Shown here: one piece after another, positions 14,201-28,370 of the stretch
How positions within the stretch are numbered: position 1 is the first letter of the stretch
Layout of the letters: every line of letters begins with the position of its first letter
NCBI RefSeq assembly: GCF_032854445.1
Contig: NW_027018320.1
Location: 1 to 42,420 of the forward strand
DNA length: 42,420 nt
Reading direction: 5' to 3'
DNA from: Liolophura sinensis
Lineage: Eukaryota > Mollusca > Polyplacophora > Chitonida > Chitonidae
Position numbers and translations under genes: made by a program
Notes under the pieces: model-generated
The model's database searches: none
What the model was told of the DNA's origin: nothing
Seen by the model: the letters and a program-made list of their open reading frames with translations, nothing else

Positions 14201-14282
14201 TGGCCCAATTGCGCATCCTTTGGCACCTTATTGATGTGGGTCAGTGTTCAATTGTACTTTTTACAGCGGATTGTATCAAGTA
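11240..14282 (+). repeat. Trimeric higher-order repeat, 1650-bp period (second locus)
   Basis: Marks recurring 1650 bp apart: GCTAATTCGACG near 11271/12921, CAATTGTTCTTTTT near 11500/13150, TTTACATACAAATGGTGGGG near 11545/13195, and GAAATC-(C/G)-AATAGTGC at 12395/14045. The two copies are more diverged than the trimer at 5.2 kb: AGTAGA versus AGTGGA near 11788/13438, GTAGCC versus GCAGCC near 12294/13944, and a private GCTAATAAGACG at 12371. Periodicity stops where CCTTTTG (12633) faces CCTTGTG (14283). Unit spacing is exactly 550 throughout. Confidence 0.75.
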
Positions 14283-17200
14283 CCTTGTGTTTTTTTTATA
14301 TACAAATGGTGTGGTTTTTCTACATGTAGATAAAGACATTGAGTTTGTCGTCGACTTAGAAGTAAGACATTTGCTGGGTGAGTTAAATGGGCTTGGCCCA
14401 AAGATTTGACGTCGTCTGGGCTACCGAAGGGCACATAACTTATAATGAAAAATTGAATATAGTAATGACCAGTCGCAATTGTACATAGCTAATGTACCCG
14501 ATTTCAATTCGCAAAAAGACCAGGCAAAAATCCAAAAGTAGAAAAACTGTTCCAATGCTGCTGGTAAGAGGCTAATCCGACGTATTTTGTGACGAGAAAT
14601 CGAATGGTGCAAACCGCGTTGCTCTCCGACCAATACTTTTGGCTGTAGCCACAAATGAATAATCAATGATGTCAAGATCACGTGCCCAGCAACGGCTCTT
14701 ACTCCATGGAAACCAAGGAAATTTGCAATTTTTCAACAGCTGGAGATGCCTGGCCCAATTGCGCATCCTTTGGCATCTTATTGATGTGGGTCAGTGTTCA
14801 ATTGTACTTTTTACAGCGGATTGTATCAAGTACCTTTTGTTTTTTTTATATACAAATGGTGTGGTTTTTCTACATGTAGATAAAGACATTGAGTTTGTCT
14901 TCGACTTAGAAGTAAGACATTTGCTGGGTGAGTTAAATGGGCTTGGCCCAAAGATTTGACGTCGTCTGGGCTACCGAAGGGCACATAACTTATAATGAAA
15001 AATTGAATATAGTAATGACCAGTCGCGATTGTACATAGCTAATGTACCCGATTTCAATTCGCAAAAAGACCAGGCAAAAATCCAAAAGTAGAAAAACTGT
15101 TCCAATGCTGCTGGTAAGAGGCTAATCCGACGTATTTTGTGACGAGAAATCGAATGGTGCAAACCGCGTTGCTCTCCGACCAATACTTTTGGCTGTAGCC
15201 ACAAATGAATAATCAATGATGTCAAGATCACGTGCCCAGCAACGGCTCTTACTCCATGGAAACCAAGGAAATTTGCAATTTTTCAACAGCTGGAGATGCC
15301 TGGCCCAATTGCGCATCCTTTGGCACCTTATTGATGTGGGTCAGTGTTCAATTGTACTTTTTACAGCGGATTGTATCAAGTACCTTGTGTTTTTTTTATA
15401 TACAAATGGTGTGGTTTTTCTACATGTAGATAAAGACATTGAGTTTGTCTTCGACTTAGAAGTAAGACATTTGCTGGGTGAGTTAAATGGGCTTGGCCCA
15501 AAGATTTGACGTCGTCTGGGCTACCGAAGGGCACATAACTTATAATGAAAAGTTGAATATAGTAATGACCAGTCGCGAGTGTACATAGTTAATGTAGCCG
15601 ATTTCAATTAGCAAAAAGACCAGGCAAAAATCCAAAAGTAGAAAAACTGTTCCAATGCTGCTGGTGAGAGGCTAATCCGACGTATTTTGTGACGAGAAAT
15701 CAAATGGAGCAAACCGCGTTGCTCTCCGACCAATACTTTTGGCTGTAGCCACAAATGAATAATCAATGATGTCAAGATCACGTGCCCAGCAACGGCTCTT
15801 ACTCCATGGAAACCAAGGAAATTTGCAATTTTTCAACAGCTGGAGATGCCTGGCCCAATTGCGCATCCTTTGGCACCTTATTGATGTGGGTCAGTGTTCA
15901 ATTGTACTTTTTACAGCGGATTGTATCAAGTACCTTTTGTTTTTTTTATATACAAATGGTGTGGTTTTTCTACATGTAGATAAAGACATTGAGTTTGTCT
16001 TCGACTTAGAAGTAAGACATTTGTTGGGTGAGTTAAATGGGCTTGACCCAAAGATTTGACGTCGTCTGGGCTACCGAAGGGCACATAACTTATAATGAAA
16101 AGTTGAATATAGTAATGACCAGTCGCGATTGTACATAGTTAATGTAGCCGATTTCAATTTTGCAAAAAGACCAGGCAAAAATCCAAAAGTGGAAAAACTG
16201 TTCCAATACTGCTGGTAAGAGGCTAATCCGACGTATTTTGTGACGAGAAATCGAATGGTGCAAACCGCGTTGCTCTCCGACCAATACTTTTGGCTGTAGC
16301 CACAAATGAATAATCAATGATGTCAAGATCACGTGCCCAGCAACGGCTCTTACTCCATGGAAACCATAGAAATTTGCAATTTTTCAACAGCTGGAGATGC
16401 CTGGCCCAATTGCGCATCCTTTGGCACCTTATTGATGTGGGTCAGTGTTCAATTGTACTTTTTACAGCGGATTGTATCAAGTACCTTGTGTTTTTTTTAT
16501 ATACAAATGGTGTGGTTTTTCTACATGTAGATAAAGACATTGAGTTTGTCTTCGTCTTAGAAGTAAGACATTTGCTGGGTGAGTTAAATGGGCTTGGCCC
16601 AAAGATTTGACGTCGTCTGGGCTACCGAAGGGCACATAACTTATAATGAAATGTTGAATATAGTAATGACCAGTCGCGATTGTACATAGTTAATGTAGCC
16701 GATTTCAATTAGCAAAATGACCAGGCAAAAATCCAAAAGTGGAAAAACTGTTCCAATGCTGCTGGTAAGAGGCTAATCCGACGTATTTTGTGACGAGAAA
16801 TCGAATGGTGCAAACCGCGTTGCTCTCCGACCAATACTTTTGGCTGTAGCCACAAATGAATAATCAATGATGTCAAGATTCACGTGCCCAGCAACGGCTC
16901 TTACTCCATGGAAACCATAGAAATTTGCAATTTTTCAACAGCTGGAGATGCCTGGCCCAATTGCGCATCTTTTGGCGCCTTATTGATGTGGGTCAGTGTT
17001 CAATTGTACTTTTTACAGCGGATTGTATCAAGTACCTTGTGTTTTTTTATATACAAATGGTGTGGTTTTTCTACATGTAGATAAAGACATTGAGTTTGTC
17101 TTCGACTTAGAAGTAAGACATTTGCTGGTGAGTTAAATGGGCTTGGCCCAAAGATTTGACGTCGTCTGGGCTACCGAAGGGCACATAACTTATAATGAAA

Positions 17201-17432
17201 AGTTGAATATAGTAATGACCAGTCGCGAATTGTACATAGTTAATGTAGCCGATTTCAATTCGCAAAAAGACCAGGCAAAAATCCAAAAGTGGAAAAACTG
17301 TTCCAATGCTGCTGGTAAGAGGCTAATCCGACGTATTTTGTTACGAGAAATCGAATGGTGCAAACCGCGTTGCTCTCCGACCAATACTTTTGGCTGTAGC
17401 CACAAATGAATAATCAATGATGTCAAGATCAC

Positions 17433-19880
17433 GTGCCCAGCAACGGCTCTTACTCCATGGAAACCAAGGAAATTTGCAATTTTTCAACAGCTGGAGATGC
17501 CTGGCCCAATTGCGCATCCTTTGGCACCTTATTGATGTGGGTCAGTGTTCAATTGTACTTTTTACAGCGGGTTGTATCAAGTACCTTGTGTTTTTTTTAT
17601 ATACAAATGGTGTGGTTTTTCTACATGTAGATAAAGACATTGAGTTTGTCTTCGACTTAGAAGTAAGACATTTGCTGGGTGAGTTAAATGGGCTTGGCCC
17701 AAAGATTTGACGTCGTCTGGGCTACCGAAGGGCACAGAACTTATAATGAAATGTTGAATATAGTAATGACCAGTCGCGATTGTACATAGTTAATGTAGCC
17801 GATTTCAATTAGCAAAATGACCAGGCAAAAATCCAAAAGTGGAAAAACTGTTCCAATGCTGCTGGTAAGAGGCTAATCCGACGTATTTTGTGACGAGAAA
17901 TCGAATGGTGCAAACCGCGTTGCTCTCCGACCAATACTTTTGGCTGTAGCCACAATGAATAATCATTGATGTCAAGATCACGTGCCCAGCAACGGCTCTT
18001 ACTCCATGGAAACCATAGAAATTTGCAATTTTTCAACAGCTGGAGATGCCTGGCCCAATTGCGCATCCTTTGGCACCTTATTGATGTGGGTCAGTGTTCA
18101 ATTGTACTTTTTACAGCGGATTGTATCAAGTACCTTTTGTTTTTTTTTATATACAAATGGTGTGGTTTTTCTACATGTAGATAAAGACATTGAGTTTGTC
18201 TTCGACTTAGAAGTAAGACATTTGCTGGGTGAGTTAAATGGGCTTGGCCCAAAGATTTGACGTCGTCTGGGCTACCGAAGGGCACATAACTTATAATGAA
18301 AAATTGAATATAGTAATGACCAGTCGCGATTGTACATAGCTAAAGTACCCGATTTCAATAAGCAAAAAGACCAGGCAAAAATCCAAAAGTGGAAAAACTG
18401 TTCCAATGCTGCTGGTAAGAGGCTAATCCGACGTATTTTGTGACGAGAAATCGAATGGTGCAAACCGCGTTGCTCTCCGACCAATACTTTTGGCTGTAGC
18501 CACAAATGAATAATCAATGATGTCAAGATCACGTGCCCAGCAACGGCTCTTACTCCATGGAAACCAAGGAAATTTGCAATTTTTCAACAGCTGGAGATGC
18601 CTGGCCCAATTGCGCATCCTTTGGCACCTTATTGATGTGGGTCAGTGTTCAATTGTACTTTTTACAGCGGGTTGTATCAAGTACCTTGTGTTTTTTTTAT
18701 ATACAAATGGTGTGGTTTTTCTACATGTAGATAAAGACATTGAGTTTGTCTTCGACTTAGAAGTAAGACATTTGCTGGGTGAGATAAATGGGCTTCGCCC
18801 AAAGATTTGACGTCGTCTGGGCTACCGAAGGGCACATAACTTATAATGAAAAGTTGAATATAGTAATGACCAGTCGCGATTGTACATAGTTAATGTAGCC
18901 GATTTCAATTAGCAAAATGACCAGGCAAAAATCCAAAAGTGGAAAAACTGTTCCAATGCTGCTGGTAAGAGGCTAATCCGACGTATTTTGTGACGAGAAA
19001 TCGAATGGTGCAAACCGCGTTGCTCTCCGACCAATACTTTTGGCTGTAGCCACAAATGAATAATCATTGATGTCAAGATCACGTGCCCAGCAACGGCTCT
19101 TACTCCATGGAAACCATAGAAATTTGCAATTTTTCAACAGCTGGAGATGCCTGGCCCAATTGCGCATCCTTTGGCACCTTATTGATGTGGGTCAGTGTTC
19201 AATTGTACTTTTTACAGCGGATTGTATCAAGTACCTTTTGTTTTTTTTTATATACAAATGGTGTGGTTTTTCTACATGTAGATAAAGACATTGAGTTTGT
19301 CTTCGACTTAGAAGTAAGACATTTGCTGGGTGAGTTAAATGGGCTTGGCCCAAAGATTTGACGTCGTCTGGGCTACCGAAGGGCACATAACTTATAATGA
19401 AAAATTGAATATAGTAATGACCAGTCGCGATTGTACATAGCTAAAGTACCCGATTTCAATAAGCAAAAAGACCAGGCAAAAATCCAAAAGTGGAAAAACT
19501 GTTCCAATGCTGCTGGTAAGAGGCTAATCCGACGTATTTTGTGACGAGAAATCGAATGGTGCAAACCGCGTTGCTCTCCGACCAATACTTTTGGCTGTAG
19601 CCACAAATGAATAATCAATGATGTCAAGATCACGTGCCCAGCAACGGCTCTTACTCCATGGAAACCAAGGAAATTTGCAATTTTTCAACAGCTGGAGATG
19701 CCTGGCCCAATTGCGCATCCTTTGGCACCTTATTGATGTGGGTCAGTGTTCAATTGTACTTTTTACAGCGGGTTGTATCAAGTACCTTGTGTTTTTTTTA
19801 CATACAAATGGTGTGGTTTTTCTACATGTAGATAAAGACATTGAGTTTGTCTTCGACTTAGAAGTAAGACATTTGCTGGG
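17433..19880 (+). repeat. Dimeric higher-order repeat, ~1100-bp period
   Basis: Units alternate between two types. Units at 17433, 18533 and 19634 carry AACCAAGG and GCGGGTTG with CCTTGTG. Units at 17982 and 19083 carry AACCATAG and GCGGATTG with CCTTTTG, a nine-T tract, and AATCATTGATG just upstream. CTAAAGTACCCG follows at 18340 and 19441. Private changes mark individual copies, such as GAGATAAATGGGCTTCGCCC at 18781 and ACATAC in place of ATATAC at 19800. The alternation of CAGAAC (17735, 19936) and CATAAC (18835) shows it is not a perfect dimer. Confidence 0.75.
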
Positions 19881-22799
19881 TGAGTTAAATGGGCTTGGCC
19901 CAAAGATTTGACGTCGTCTGGGCTACCGAAGGGCACAGAACTTATAATGAAATGTTGAATATAGTAATGACCAGTCGCGATTGTACATAGTTAATGTAGC
20001 CGATTTCAATTAGCAAAATGACCAGGCAAAAATCCAAAAGTGGAAAAACTGTTCCAATGCTGCTGGTAAGAGACTAATCCGACGTATTTTGTGACGAGAA
20101 ATCGAATGGTGCAAACCGCGTTGCTCTCCAACCAATACTTTTGGCTGTAGCCACAAATGAATAATCAATGATGTCAAGATCACGTGCCCAGCAACGGCTC
20201 TTACTCCATGGAAACCATAGAAATTTGTAAGTTTTCAACAGCTGGAGATGCCTGGCCCAATTGCGCATCTTTTGGCGCCTTATTGATGTGGGTCAGTGTT
20301 CAATTGTACTTTTTACAGCGGATTGTATCAAGTACCTTGTGTTTTTTTATATACAAATGGTGTGGTTTTTCTACATGTAGATAAAGACATTGAGTTTGTC
20401 TTCGACTTAGAAGTAAGACATTTGCTGGGTGAGTTAAATGGGCTTGGCCCAAAGACTTGACGTCGTCTGGGCTACCGAAGGGCACATAACTTATAATGAA
20501 ATGTTGAATATAGTAATGACCAGTCGCGATTGTACATAGTTAATGTAGCCGATTTCAATTAGCAAAAAGACCAGGCAAAAATCCAAAAGTGGAAAAACTG
20601 TTCCAATGCTGCTGATAAGAGACTAATCCGACGTATTTTGTAACGAGAAATCGAATGGTGCAAACCGCGTAGCTCTCCGACCAATACTTTTGGCTGTAGC
20701 CACAAGTGAATAATCAATGATGTCAAGATCACGTGCCCAGCAACGGCTCTTACTCCATGGAAACCATAGAAATTTGCAATTTTTCAACAGCTGGAGATGC
20801 CTGGCCCAATTGCGCATCTTTTGGCGCCTTATTGATGTGGGTCAGTGTTCAATTGTACTTTTTACAGCGGACTGTATCAAGTACCTTGTGTTTTTTTATA
20901 TACAAATGGTGTGGTTTTTCTACATGTAGATAAAGACATTGAGTTTGTCTTCGACTTAGAAGTAAGACATTTGCTGGGTGAGTTAAATGGGCTTGGCCCA
21001 AAGATTTGACGTCGTCTGGGCTACCGAAGGGCACATAACTTATAATGAAAAGTTGAATATAGTAATGACCAGTCGCGATTGTACATAGTTAATGTAGCCG
21101 ATTTCAATTCGCAAAAAGACCAGGCAAAAATCCAAAAGTAGAAAAACTGTTCCAATGCTGCTGGTAAGAGGCTAATCCGACGTATTTTGTGACGAGAAAT
21201 CGAATGGTGCAAACCGCGTTGCTCTCCGACCAATACTTTTGGCTGTAGCCACAAATGAATAATCAATGATGTCAAGATCACGTGCCCAGCAACGGCTCTT
21301 ACTCCATGGAAACCAAGGAAATTTGCAATTTTTCAACAGCTGGAGATGCCTGGCCCAATTGCGCATCCTTTGGCACCTTATTGATGTGGGTCAGTGTTCA
21401 ATTGTACTTTTTACAGCGGATTGTATCAAGTACCTTTTGTTTTTTTTACATACAAATGGTGTGGTTTTTCTACATGTAGATAAAGACATTGAGTTTGTCT
21501 TCGACTTAGAAGTAAGACATTTGTTGGGTGAGTTAAATGGGCTTGGCCCAAAGATTTGACGTCGTCTGGGCTACCGAAGGGCACATAACTTATAATGAAA
21601 AGTTGAATATAGTAATGACCAGTCGCGATTGTACATAGTTAATGCAGCCGATTTCAATTAGCAAAATGACCAGGCAAAAATCCAAAAGTGGAAAAACTGT
21701 TCCAATGCTGCTGGTAAGAGGCTAATCCGACGTATTTTGTGACGAGAAATCGAATGGTGCAAACCGCGTTGCTCTCCAACCAATACTTTTGGCTGTAGCC
21801 ACAAATGAATAATCAATAATGTCAAGATCACGTGCCCAGCAACGGCTCTTACTCCATGGAAACCAAGGAAATTTGCAATTTTTCAACAGCTGGAGATGCC
21901 TGGCCCAATTGCGCATCCTTTGGCACCTTATTGATGTGGGTCAGTGTTCAATTGTACTTTTTACCGCGGATTGTATCAAGTACCTTGTGTTTTTTTTATA
22001 TACAAATGGTGTGGTTTTTCTACATGTAGATAAAGACATTGAGTTTGTCTTCGACTTAGAAGTAAGACATTTGCTGGGTGAGTTAAATGGGTTTGGCCCA
22101 AAGATTTGACGTCGTCTGGGCTACCGAAGGGCACATAACTTATAATGAAAAGTTGAATATAGTAATGACCAGTCGCGATTGTACATAGTTAATGTAGCCG
22201 ATTTCAATTCGCAAAAAGACCAGGCAAAAATCCAAAAGTAGAAAAACTGTTCCAATGCTGCTGGTAAGAGGCTAATCCGACGTATTTTGTGACGAGAAAT
22301 CGAATGGTGCAAACCGCGTTGCTCTCCGACCAATACTTTTGGCTGTAGCCACAAATGAATAATCAATGATGTCAAGATCACGTGCCCAGCAACGGCTCTT
22401 ACTCCATGGAAACCATAGAAATTTGCAAGTTTTCAACAGCTGGAGATGCCTGGCCCAATTGCGCATCTTTTGGCGCCTTATTGATGTGGGTCAGTGTTCA
22501 ATTGTACTTTTTACAGCGGGTTGTATCAAGTACCTTGTGTTTTTTTTATATACAAATGGTGTGGTTTTTCTACATGTAGATAAAGACATTGAGTTTGTCT
22601 TCGACTTAGAAGTAAGACATTTGCTGGGTGAGTTAAATGGGCTTGGCCCAAAGATTTGACGTCGTCTGGGCTACCGAAGGGCACAGAACTTATAATGAAA
22701 TGTTGAATATAGTAATGACCAGTCGCGATTGTACATATTTAATGTAGCCGATTTCAATTAGCAAAATGACCAGGCAAAAATCCAAAAGTGGAAAAACTG

Positions 22800-25700
22800 T
22801 TCCAATGCTGCTGGTAAGAGGCTAATCCGACGTATTTTGTGACGAGAAATCGAATGGTGCAAACCGCGTTGCTCTCCGACCAATACTTTTGGCTGTAGCC
22901 ACAAATGAATAATCAATGATGTCAAGATCACGTGCCCAGCAACGGCTCTTACTCCATGGAAACCAAGGAAATTTGCAATTTTTCAACAGCTAGAGATGCC
23001 TGGCCCAATTGCGCATCCTTTGGCACCTTATTGATGTGGGTCAGTGTTCAATTGTACTTTTTACAGCGGATTGTATCAAGTACCTTTTGTTTTTTTTACA
23101 TACAAATGGTGGGGTTTTTCTACATGTAGATAAAGACATTGAGTTTGTCTTCGACTTAGAAGTAAGACATTTGTTGGGTTAGTTAAATGGGCTTGGCCCA
23201 AAGATTTGACGTCGTCTGGGCTACCGAAGGGCACATAACTCATAATGAAAAGTTGAATATAGTAATGACCAGTCGCGATTGTACATAGTTAATGCAGCCG
23301 ATTTCAATTAGCAAAAAGACCAGGCAAAAATCCAAAAGTGGAAAAACTGTTCCAATGCTGCTGGTAAGAGGCTAATCCGACGTATTTTGTGACGAGAAAT
23401 CGAATGGTGCAAACCGCGTTGCTCTCCGACCAATACTTTTGGCTGTAGCCACAAATGAATAATCAATGATGTCAAGATCACGTGCCCAGCAACGGCTCTT
23501 ACTCCATGGAAACCAAGGAAATTTGCAATTTTTCAACAGCTGGAGATGCCTGGCCCAATTGCGCATCCTTTGGCACCTTATTGATGTGGGTCAGTGTTCA
23601 ATTGTACTTTTTACAGCGGGTTGTATCAAGTACCTTGTGTTTTTTTTATATACAAATGGTGTGGTTTTTCTACATGTAGATAAAGACATTGAGTTTGTCT
23701 TCGACTTAGAAGTAAGACATTTGCTGGGTGAGTTAAATGGGCTTGGCCCAAAGATTTGACGTCGTCTGGGCTACCGAAGGGCACAGAACTTATAATGAAA
23801 TGTTGAATATAGTAATGACCAGTCGCGATTGTACATATTTAATGTAGCCGATTTCAATTAGCAAAATGACCAGGCAAAAATCCAAAAGTGGAAAAACTGT
23901 TCCAATGCTGCTGGTAAGAGGCTAATCCGACGTATTTTGTGACGAGAAATCGAATGGTGCAAACCGCGTTGCTCTCCGACCAATACTTTTGGCTGTAGCC
24001 ACAAATGAATAATCAATGATGTCAAGATCACGTGCCCAGCAACGGCTCTTACTCCATGGAAACCAAGGAAATTTGCAATTTTTCAACAGCTGGAGATGCC
24101 TGGCCCAATTGCGCATCCTTTGGCACCTTATTGATGTGGGTCAGTGTTTAATTGTACTTTTTACAGCGGGTTGTATCAAGTACATTGTGTTTTTTTATAT
24201 ACAAATGGTGTGGTTTTTCTACATGTAGATAAAGACATTGACTTTGTCTTCGACTTAGAAGTAAGACATTTGCTGGGTGAGTTAAATGGGCTTGGCCCAA
24301 AGATTTGACGTCGTCTGGGCTACCGAAGGGCACATAACTTATAATGAAAAGTTGAATATAGTAATGACCAGTCGCGATTGTACATAGTTAATGTAGCCGA
24401 TTTCAATTAGCAAAAAGACCAGGCAAAAATCCAAAAGTGGAAAAACTGTTCCAATGCTGCTGGTAAGAGGCTAATCCGACGTATTTTGTGACGAGAAATC
24501 GAATGGTGCAAACCGCGTTGCTCTCCGACCAATACTTTTGGCTGTAGCCACAAATGAATAATCAATGATGTCAAGATCACGTGCCCAGCAACGGCTCTTA
24601 CTCCATGGAAACCAAGGAAATTTGCAATTTTTCAACAGCTGGAGATGCCTGGCCCAATTGCGCATCCTTTGGCACCTTATTGATGTGGGTCAGTGTTCAA
24701 TTGTACTTTTTACAGCGGATTGTATCAAGTACCTTTTGTTTTTTTACATACAAATGGTGGGGTTTTTCTACATGTAGATAAAGACATTGAGTTTGTCTTC
24801 GACTTAGAAGTAAGACATTTGTTGGGTTAGTTAAATGGGCTTGGCCCAAAGATTTGACGTCGTCTGGGCTACCGAAGGGCACATAACTGATAATGAAAAG
24901 TTGAATATAGTAATGACCAGTCGCGATTGTACATAGTTAATGCAGCCGATTTCAATTAGCAAAAAGACCAGGCAAAAATCCAAAAGTAGAAAAACTGTTC
25001 CAATGCTGCTGGTAAGAGGCTAATCCGACGTATTTTGTGACGAGAAATCGAATGGTGCAAACCGCGTTGCTCTCCGACCAATACTTTTGGCTGTAGCCAC
25101 AAATGAATAATCAATGATGTCAAGATCACGTGCCCAGCAACGGCTCTTACTCCATGGAAACCAAGGAAATTTGCAATTTTTCAACAGCTGGAGATGCCTG
25201 GCCCAATTGCGCATCCTTTGGCACCTTATTGATGTGGGTCAGTGTTCAATTGTACTTTTTACAGCGGATTGTATCAAGTACCTTTTGTTTTTTTTACATA
25301 CAAATGGTGGGGTTTTTCTACATGTAGATAAAGACATTGAGTTTGTCTTCGACTTAGAAGTAAGACATTTGTTGGGTTAGTTAAATGGGCTTGGCCCAAA
25401 GATTTGACGTCGTCTGGGCTACCGAAGGGCACATAACTCATAATGAAAAGTTGAATATAGTAATGACCAGTCGCGATTGTACATAGTTAATGCAGCCGAT
25501 TTCAATTAGCAAAAAGACCAGGCAAAAATCCAAAAGTGGAAAAACTGTTCCAATGCTGCTGGTAAGAGTCTAATCCGACGTATTTTGTGACGAGAAATCG
25601 AATGGTGCAAACCGCGTTGCTCTCCGACCAATACTTTTGGCTGTAGCCACAAATGAATAATCAATGATGTCAAGATCACGTGCCCAGCAACGGCTCTTAC

Positions 25701-27442
25701 TCCATGGAAACCAAGGAAATTTGCAATTTTTCAACAGCTGGAGATGCCTGGCCCAATTGCGCATCCTTTGGCACCTTATTGATGTGGGTCAGTGTTCAAT
25801 TGTACTTTTTACAGCGGGTTGTATCAAGTACCTTGTGTTTTTTTTATATACAAATGGTGTGGTTTTTCTACATGTAGATAAAGACATTGAGTTTGTCTTC
25901 GACTTAGAAGTAAGACATTTGCTGGGTGAGTTAAATGGGCTTGGCCCAAAGATTTGACGTCGTCTGGGCTACCGAAGGGCACAGAACTTATAATGAAATG
26001 TTGAATATAGTAATGACCAGTCGCGATTGTACATATTTAATGTAGCCGATTTCAATTAGCAAAATGACCAGGCAAAAATCCAAAAGTGGAAAAACTGTTC
26101 CAATGCTGCTGGTAAGAGGCTAATCCGACGTATTTTGTGACGAGAAATCGAATGGTGCAAACCGCGTTGCTCTCCGACCAATACTTTTGGCTGTAGCCAC
26201 AAATGAATAATCAATGATGTCAAGATCACGTGCCCAGCAACGGCTCTTACTCCATGGAAACCAAGGAAATTTGCAATTTTTCAACAGCTGGAGATGCCTG
26301 GCCCAATTGCGCATCCTTTGGCACCTTATTGATGTGGGTCAGTGTTTAATTGTACTTTTTACAGCGGGTTGTATCAAGTACATTGTGTTTTTTTATATAC
26401 AAATGGTGTGGTTTTTCTACATGTAGATAAAGACATTGACTTTGTCTTCGACTTAGAAGTAAGACATTTGCTGGGTGAGTTAAATGGGCTTGGCCCAAAG
26501 ATTTGACGTCGTCTGGGCTACCGAAGGGCACATAACTTATAATGAAAAGTTGAATATAGTAATGACCAGTCGCGATTGTACATAGTTAATGTAGCCGATT
26601 TCAATTAGCAAAAAGACCAGGCAAAAATCCAAAAGTGGAAAAACTGTTCCAATGCTGCTGGTAAGAGGCTAATCCGACGTATTTTGTGACGAGAAATCGA
26701 ATGGTGCAAACCGCGTTGCTCTCCGACCAATACTTTTGGCTGTAGCCACAAATGAATAATCAATGATGTCAAGATCACGTGCCCAGCAACGGCTCTTACT
26801 CCATGGAAACCAAGGAAATTTGCAATTTTTCAACAGCTGGAGATGCCTGGCCCAATTGCGCATCCTTTGGCACCTTATTGATGTGGGTCAGTGTTCAATT
26901 GTACTTTTTACAGCGGATTGTATCAAGTACCTTTTGTTTTTTTACATACAAATGGTGGGGTTTTTCTACATGTAGATAAAGACATTGAGTTTGTCTTCGA
27001 CTTAGAAGTAAGACATTTGTTGGGTTAGTTAAATGGGCTTGGCCCAAAGATTTGACGTCGTCTGGGCTACCGAAGGGCACATAACTGATAATGAAAAGTT
27101 GAATATAGTAATGACCAGTCGCGATTGTACATAGTTAATGCAGCCGATTTCAATTAGCAAAAAGACCAGGCAAAAATCCAAAAGTAGAAAAACTGTTCCA
27201 ATGCTGCTGGTAAGAGGCTAATCCGACGTATTTTGTGACGAGAAATCGAATGGTGCAAACCGCGTTGCTCTCCGACCAATACTTTTGGCTGTAGCCACAA
27301 ATGAATAATCAATGATGTCAAGATCACGTGCCCAGCAACGGCTCTTACTCCATGGAAACCAAGGAAATTTGCAATTTTTCAACAGCTGGAGATGCCTGGC
27401 CCAATTGCGCATCCTTTGGCACCTTATTGATGTGGGTCAGTG
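22800..27442 (+). repeat. Tetrameric higher-order repeat, 2198-bp period, two near-identical copies
   Basis: Units at 22932, 23482, 24032 and 24581 correspond to units at 25130, 25680, 26230 and 26779, each offset by 2198 bp. Shared rare marks: GTTGGGTTAG with ACTCATAATG (23241/25439), GTACATATTTAATG (about 23832/26030), GTGTTTAATTG with TACATTGTG and ATTGACTTTG in the third unit, and ACTGATAATG with seven Ts before ACATAC in the fourth. The only differences I noticed are GCTAGAGATG at 22991 (GCTGGAGATG in the other copy) and AGAGTCTAAT near 25565 (AGAGGCTAAT in the other copy). The match ends near 25245/27443, where GTGTTCAATT faces GTGTTTAATT. Near-identity points to a very recent duplication. 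Confidence 0.88.
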
Positions 27443-28370
27443 TTTAATTGTACTTTTTAGAGCGGGTTGTATCAAGTACCTTGTGTTTTTTTATATACAA
27501 ATGGTGTGGTTTTTCTACATGTAGATAAAGACATTGAGTTTGTCTTCGACTTATAAGTAAGACATTTGCTGGGTGAGTTAAATGGGCTTGGCCCAAAGAT
27601 TTGACGTCGTCTGGGCTACCGAAGGGCACATAACTTATAATGAAAAGTTGAATATAGTAATGACCAGTCGCGATTGTACATAGTTAATGTAGCCGATTTC
27701 AATTCGCAAAAAGACCAGGCAAAAATCCAAAAGTGGAAAAACTGTTCCAATGCTGCTGGTAAGAGGCTAATCCGACGTATTTTGTGACGAGAAATCGAAT
27801 GGTGCAAACCGCGTTGCTCTCCGACCAATACTTTTGGCTGTAGCCACAAATGAATAATCAATGATGTCAAGATCACGTGCCCAGCAACGGCTCTTACTCC
27901 ATGGAAACCAAGGAAATTTGCAATTTTTCAACAGCTGGAGATGCCTGGCCCAATTGCGCATCCTTTGGCACCTTATTGATGTGGGTCAGTGTTCAATTGT
28001 ACTTTTTACAGCGGATTGTATCAAGTACCTTGTGTTTTTTTTATATACAAATGGTGTGGTTTTTCTACATGTAGATAAAGACATTGAGTTTGTCTTCGAC
28101 TTAGAAGTAAGACATTTGCTGGGTGAGTTAAATGGGCTTGGCCCAAAGATTTGACGTCGTCTGGGCTACCGAAGGGCACATAACTTATAATGAAAAGTTG
28201 AATATAGTAATGACCAGTCGCGATTGTACATAGTTAATGTAGCCGATTTCAATTCGCAAAAAGACCAGGCAAAAATCCAAAAGTAGAAAAACTGTTCCAA
28301 TGCTGCTGGTAAGAGGCTAATCCGACGTATTTTGTGACGAGAAATCGAATGGTGCAAACCGCGTTGCTCT
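26730..28370 (+). repeat. 1.65-kb three-unit block, first copy (second copy 3848 bp downstream)
   Basis: Units at 26779, 27328 and 27877 recur at 30627, 31176 and 31725, an offset of 3848 bp or seven units. Diagnostic shared marks are ACTGATAATG, TTTTTAGAGCGGGTTG (elsewhere TTTTTACAGCGG), and a changed TTAGAAG site. That site reads CGACTTATAAG at 27547 and CGACTGATAAG in the partner at 31396, the one difference I found. Both borders are marked by CCGACC versus CCAACC, at about 26723/30571 on the left and about 28371/32219 on the right. Confidence 0.82.
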
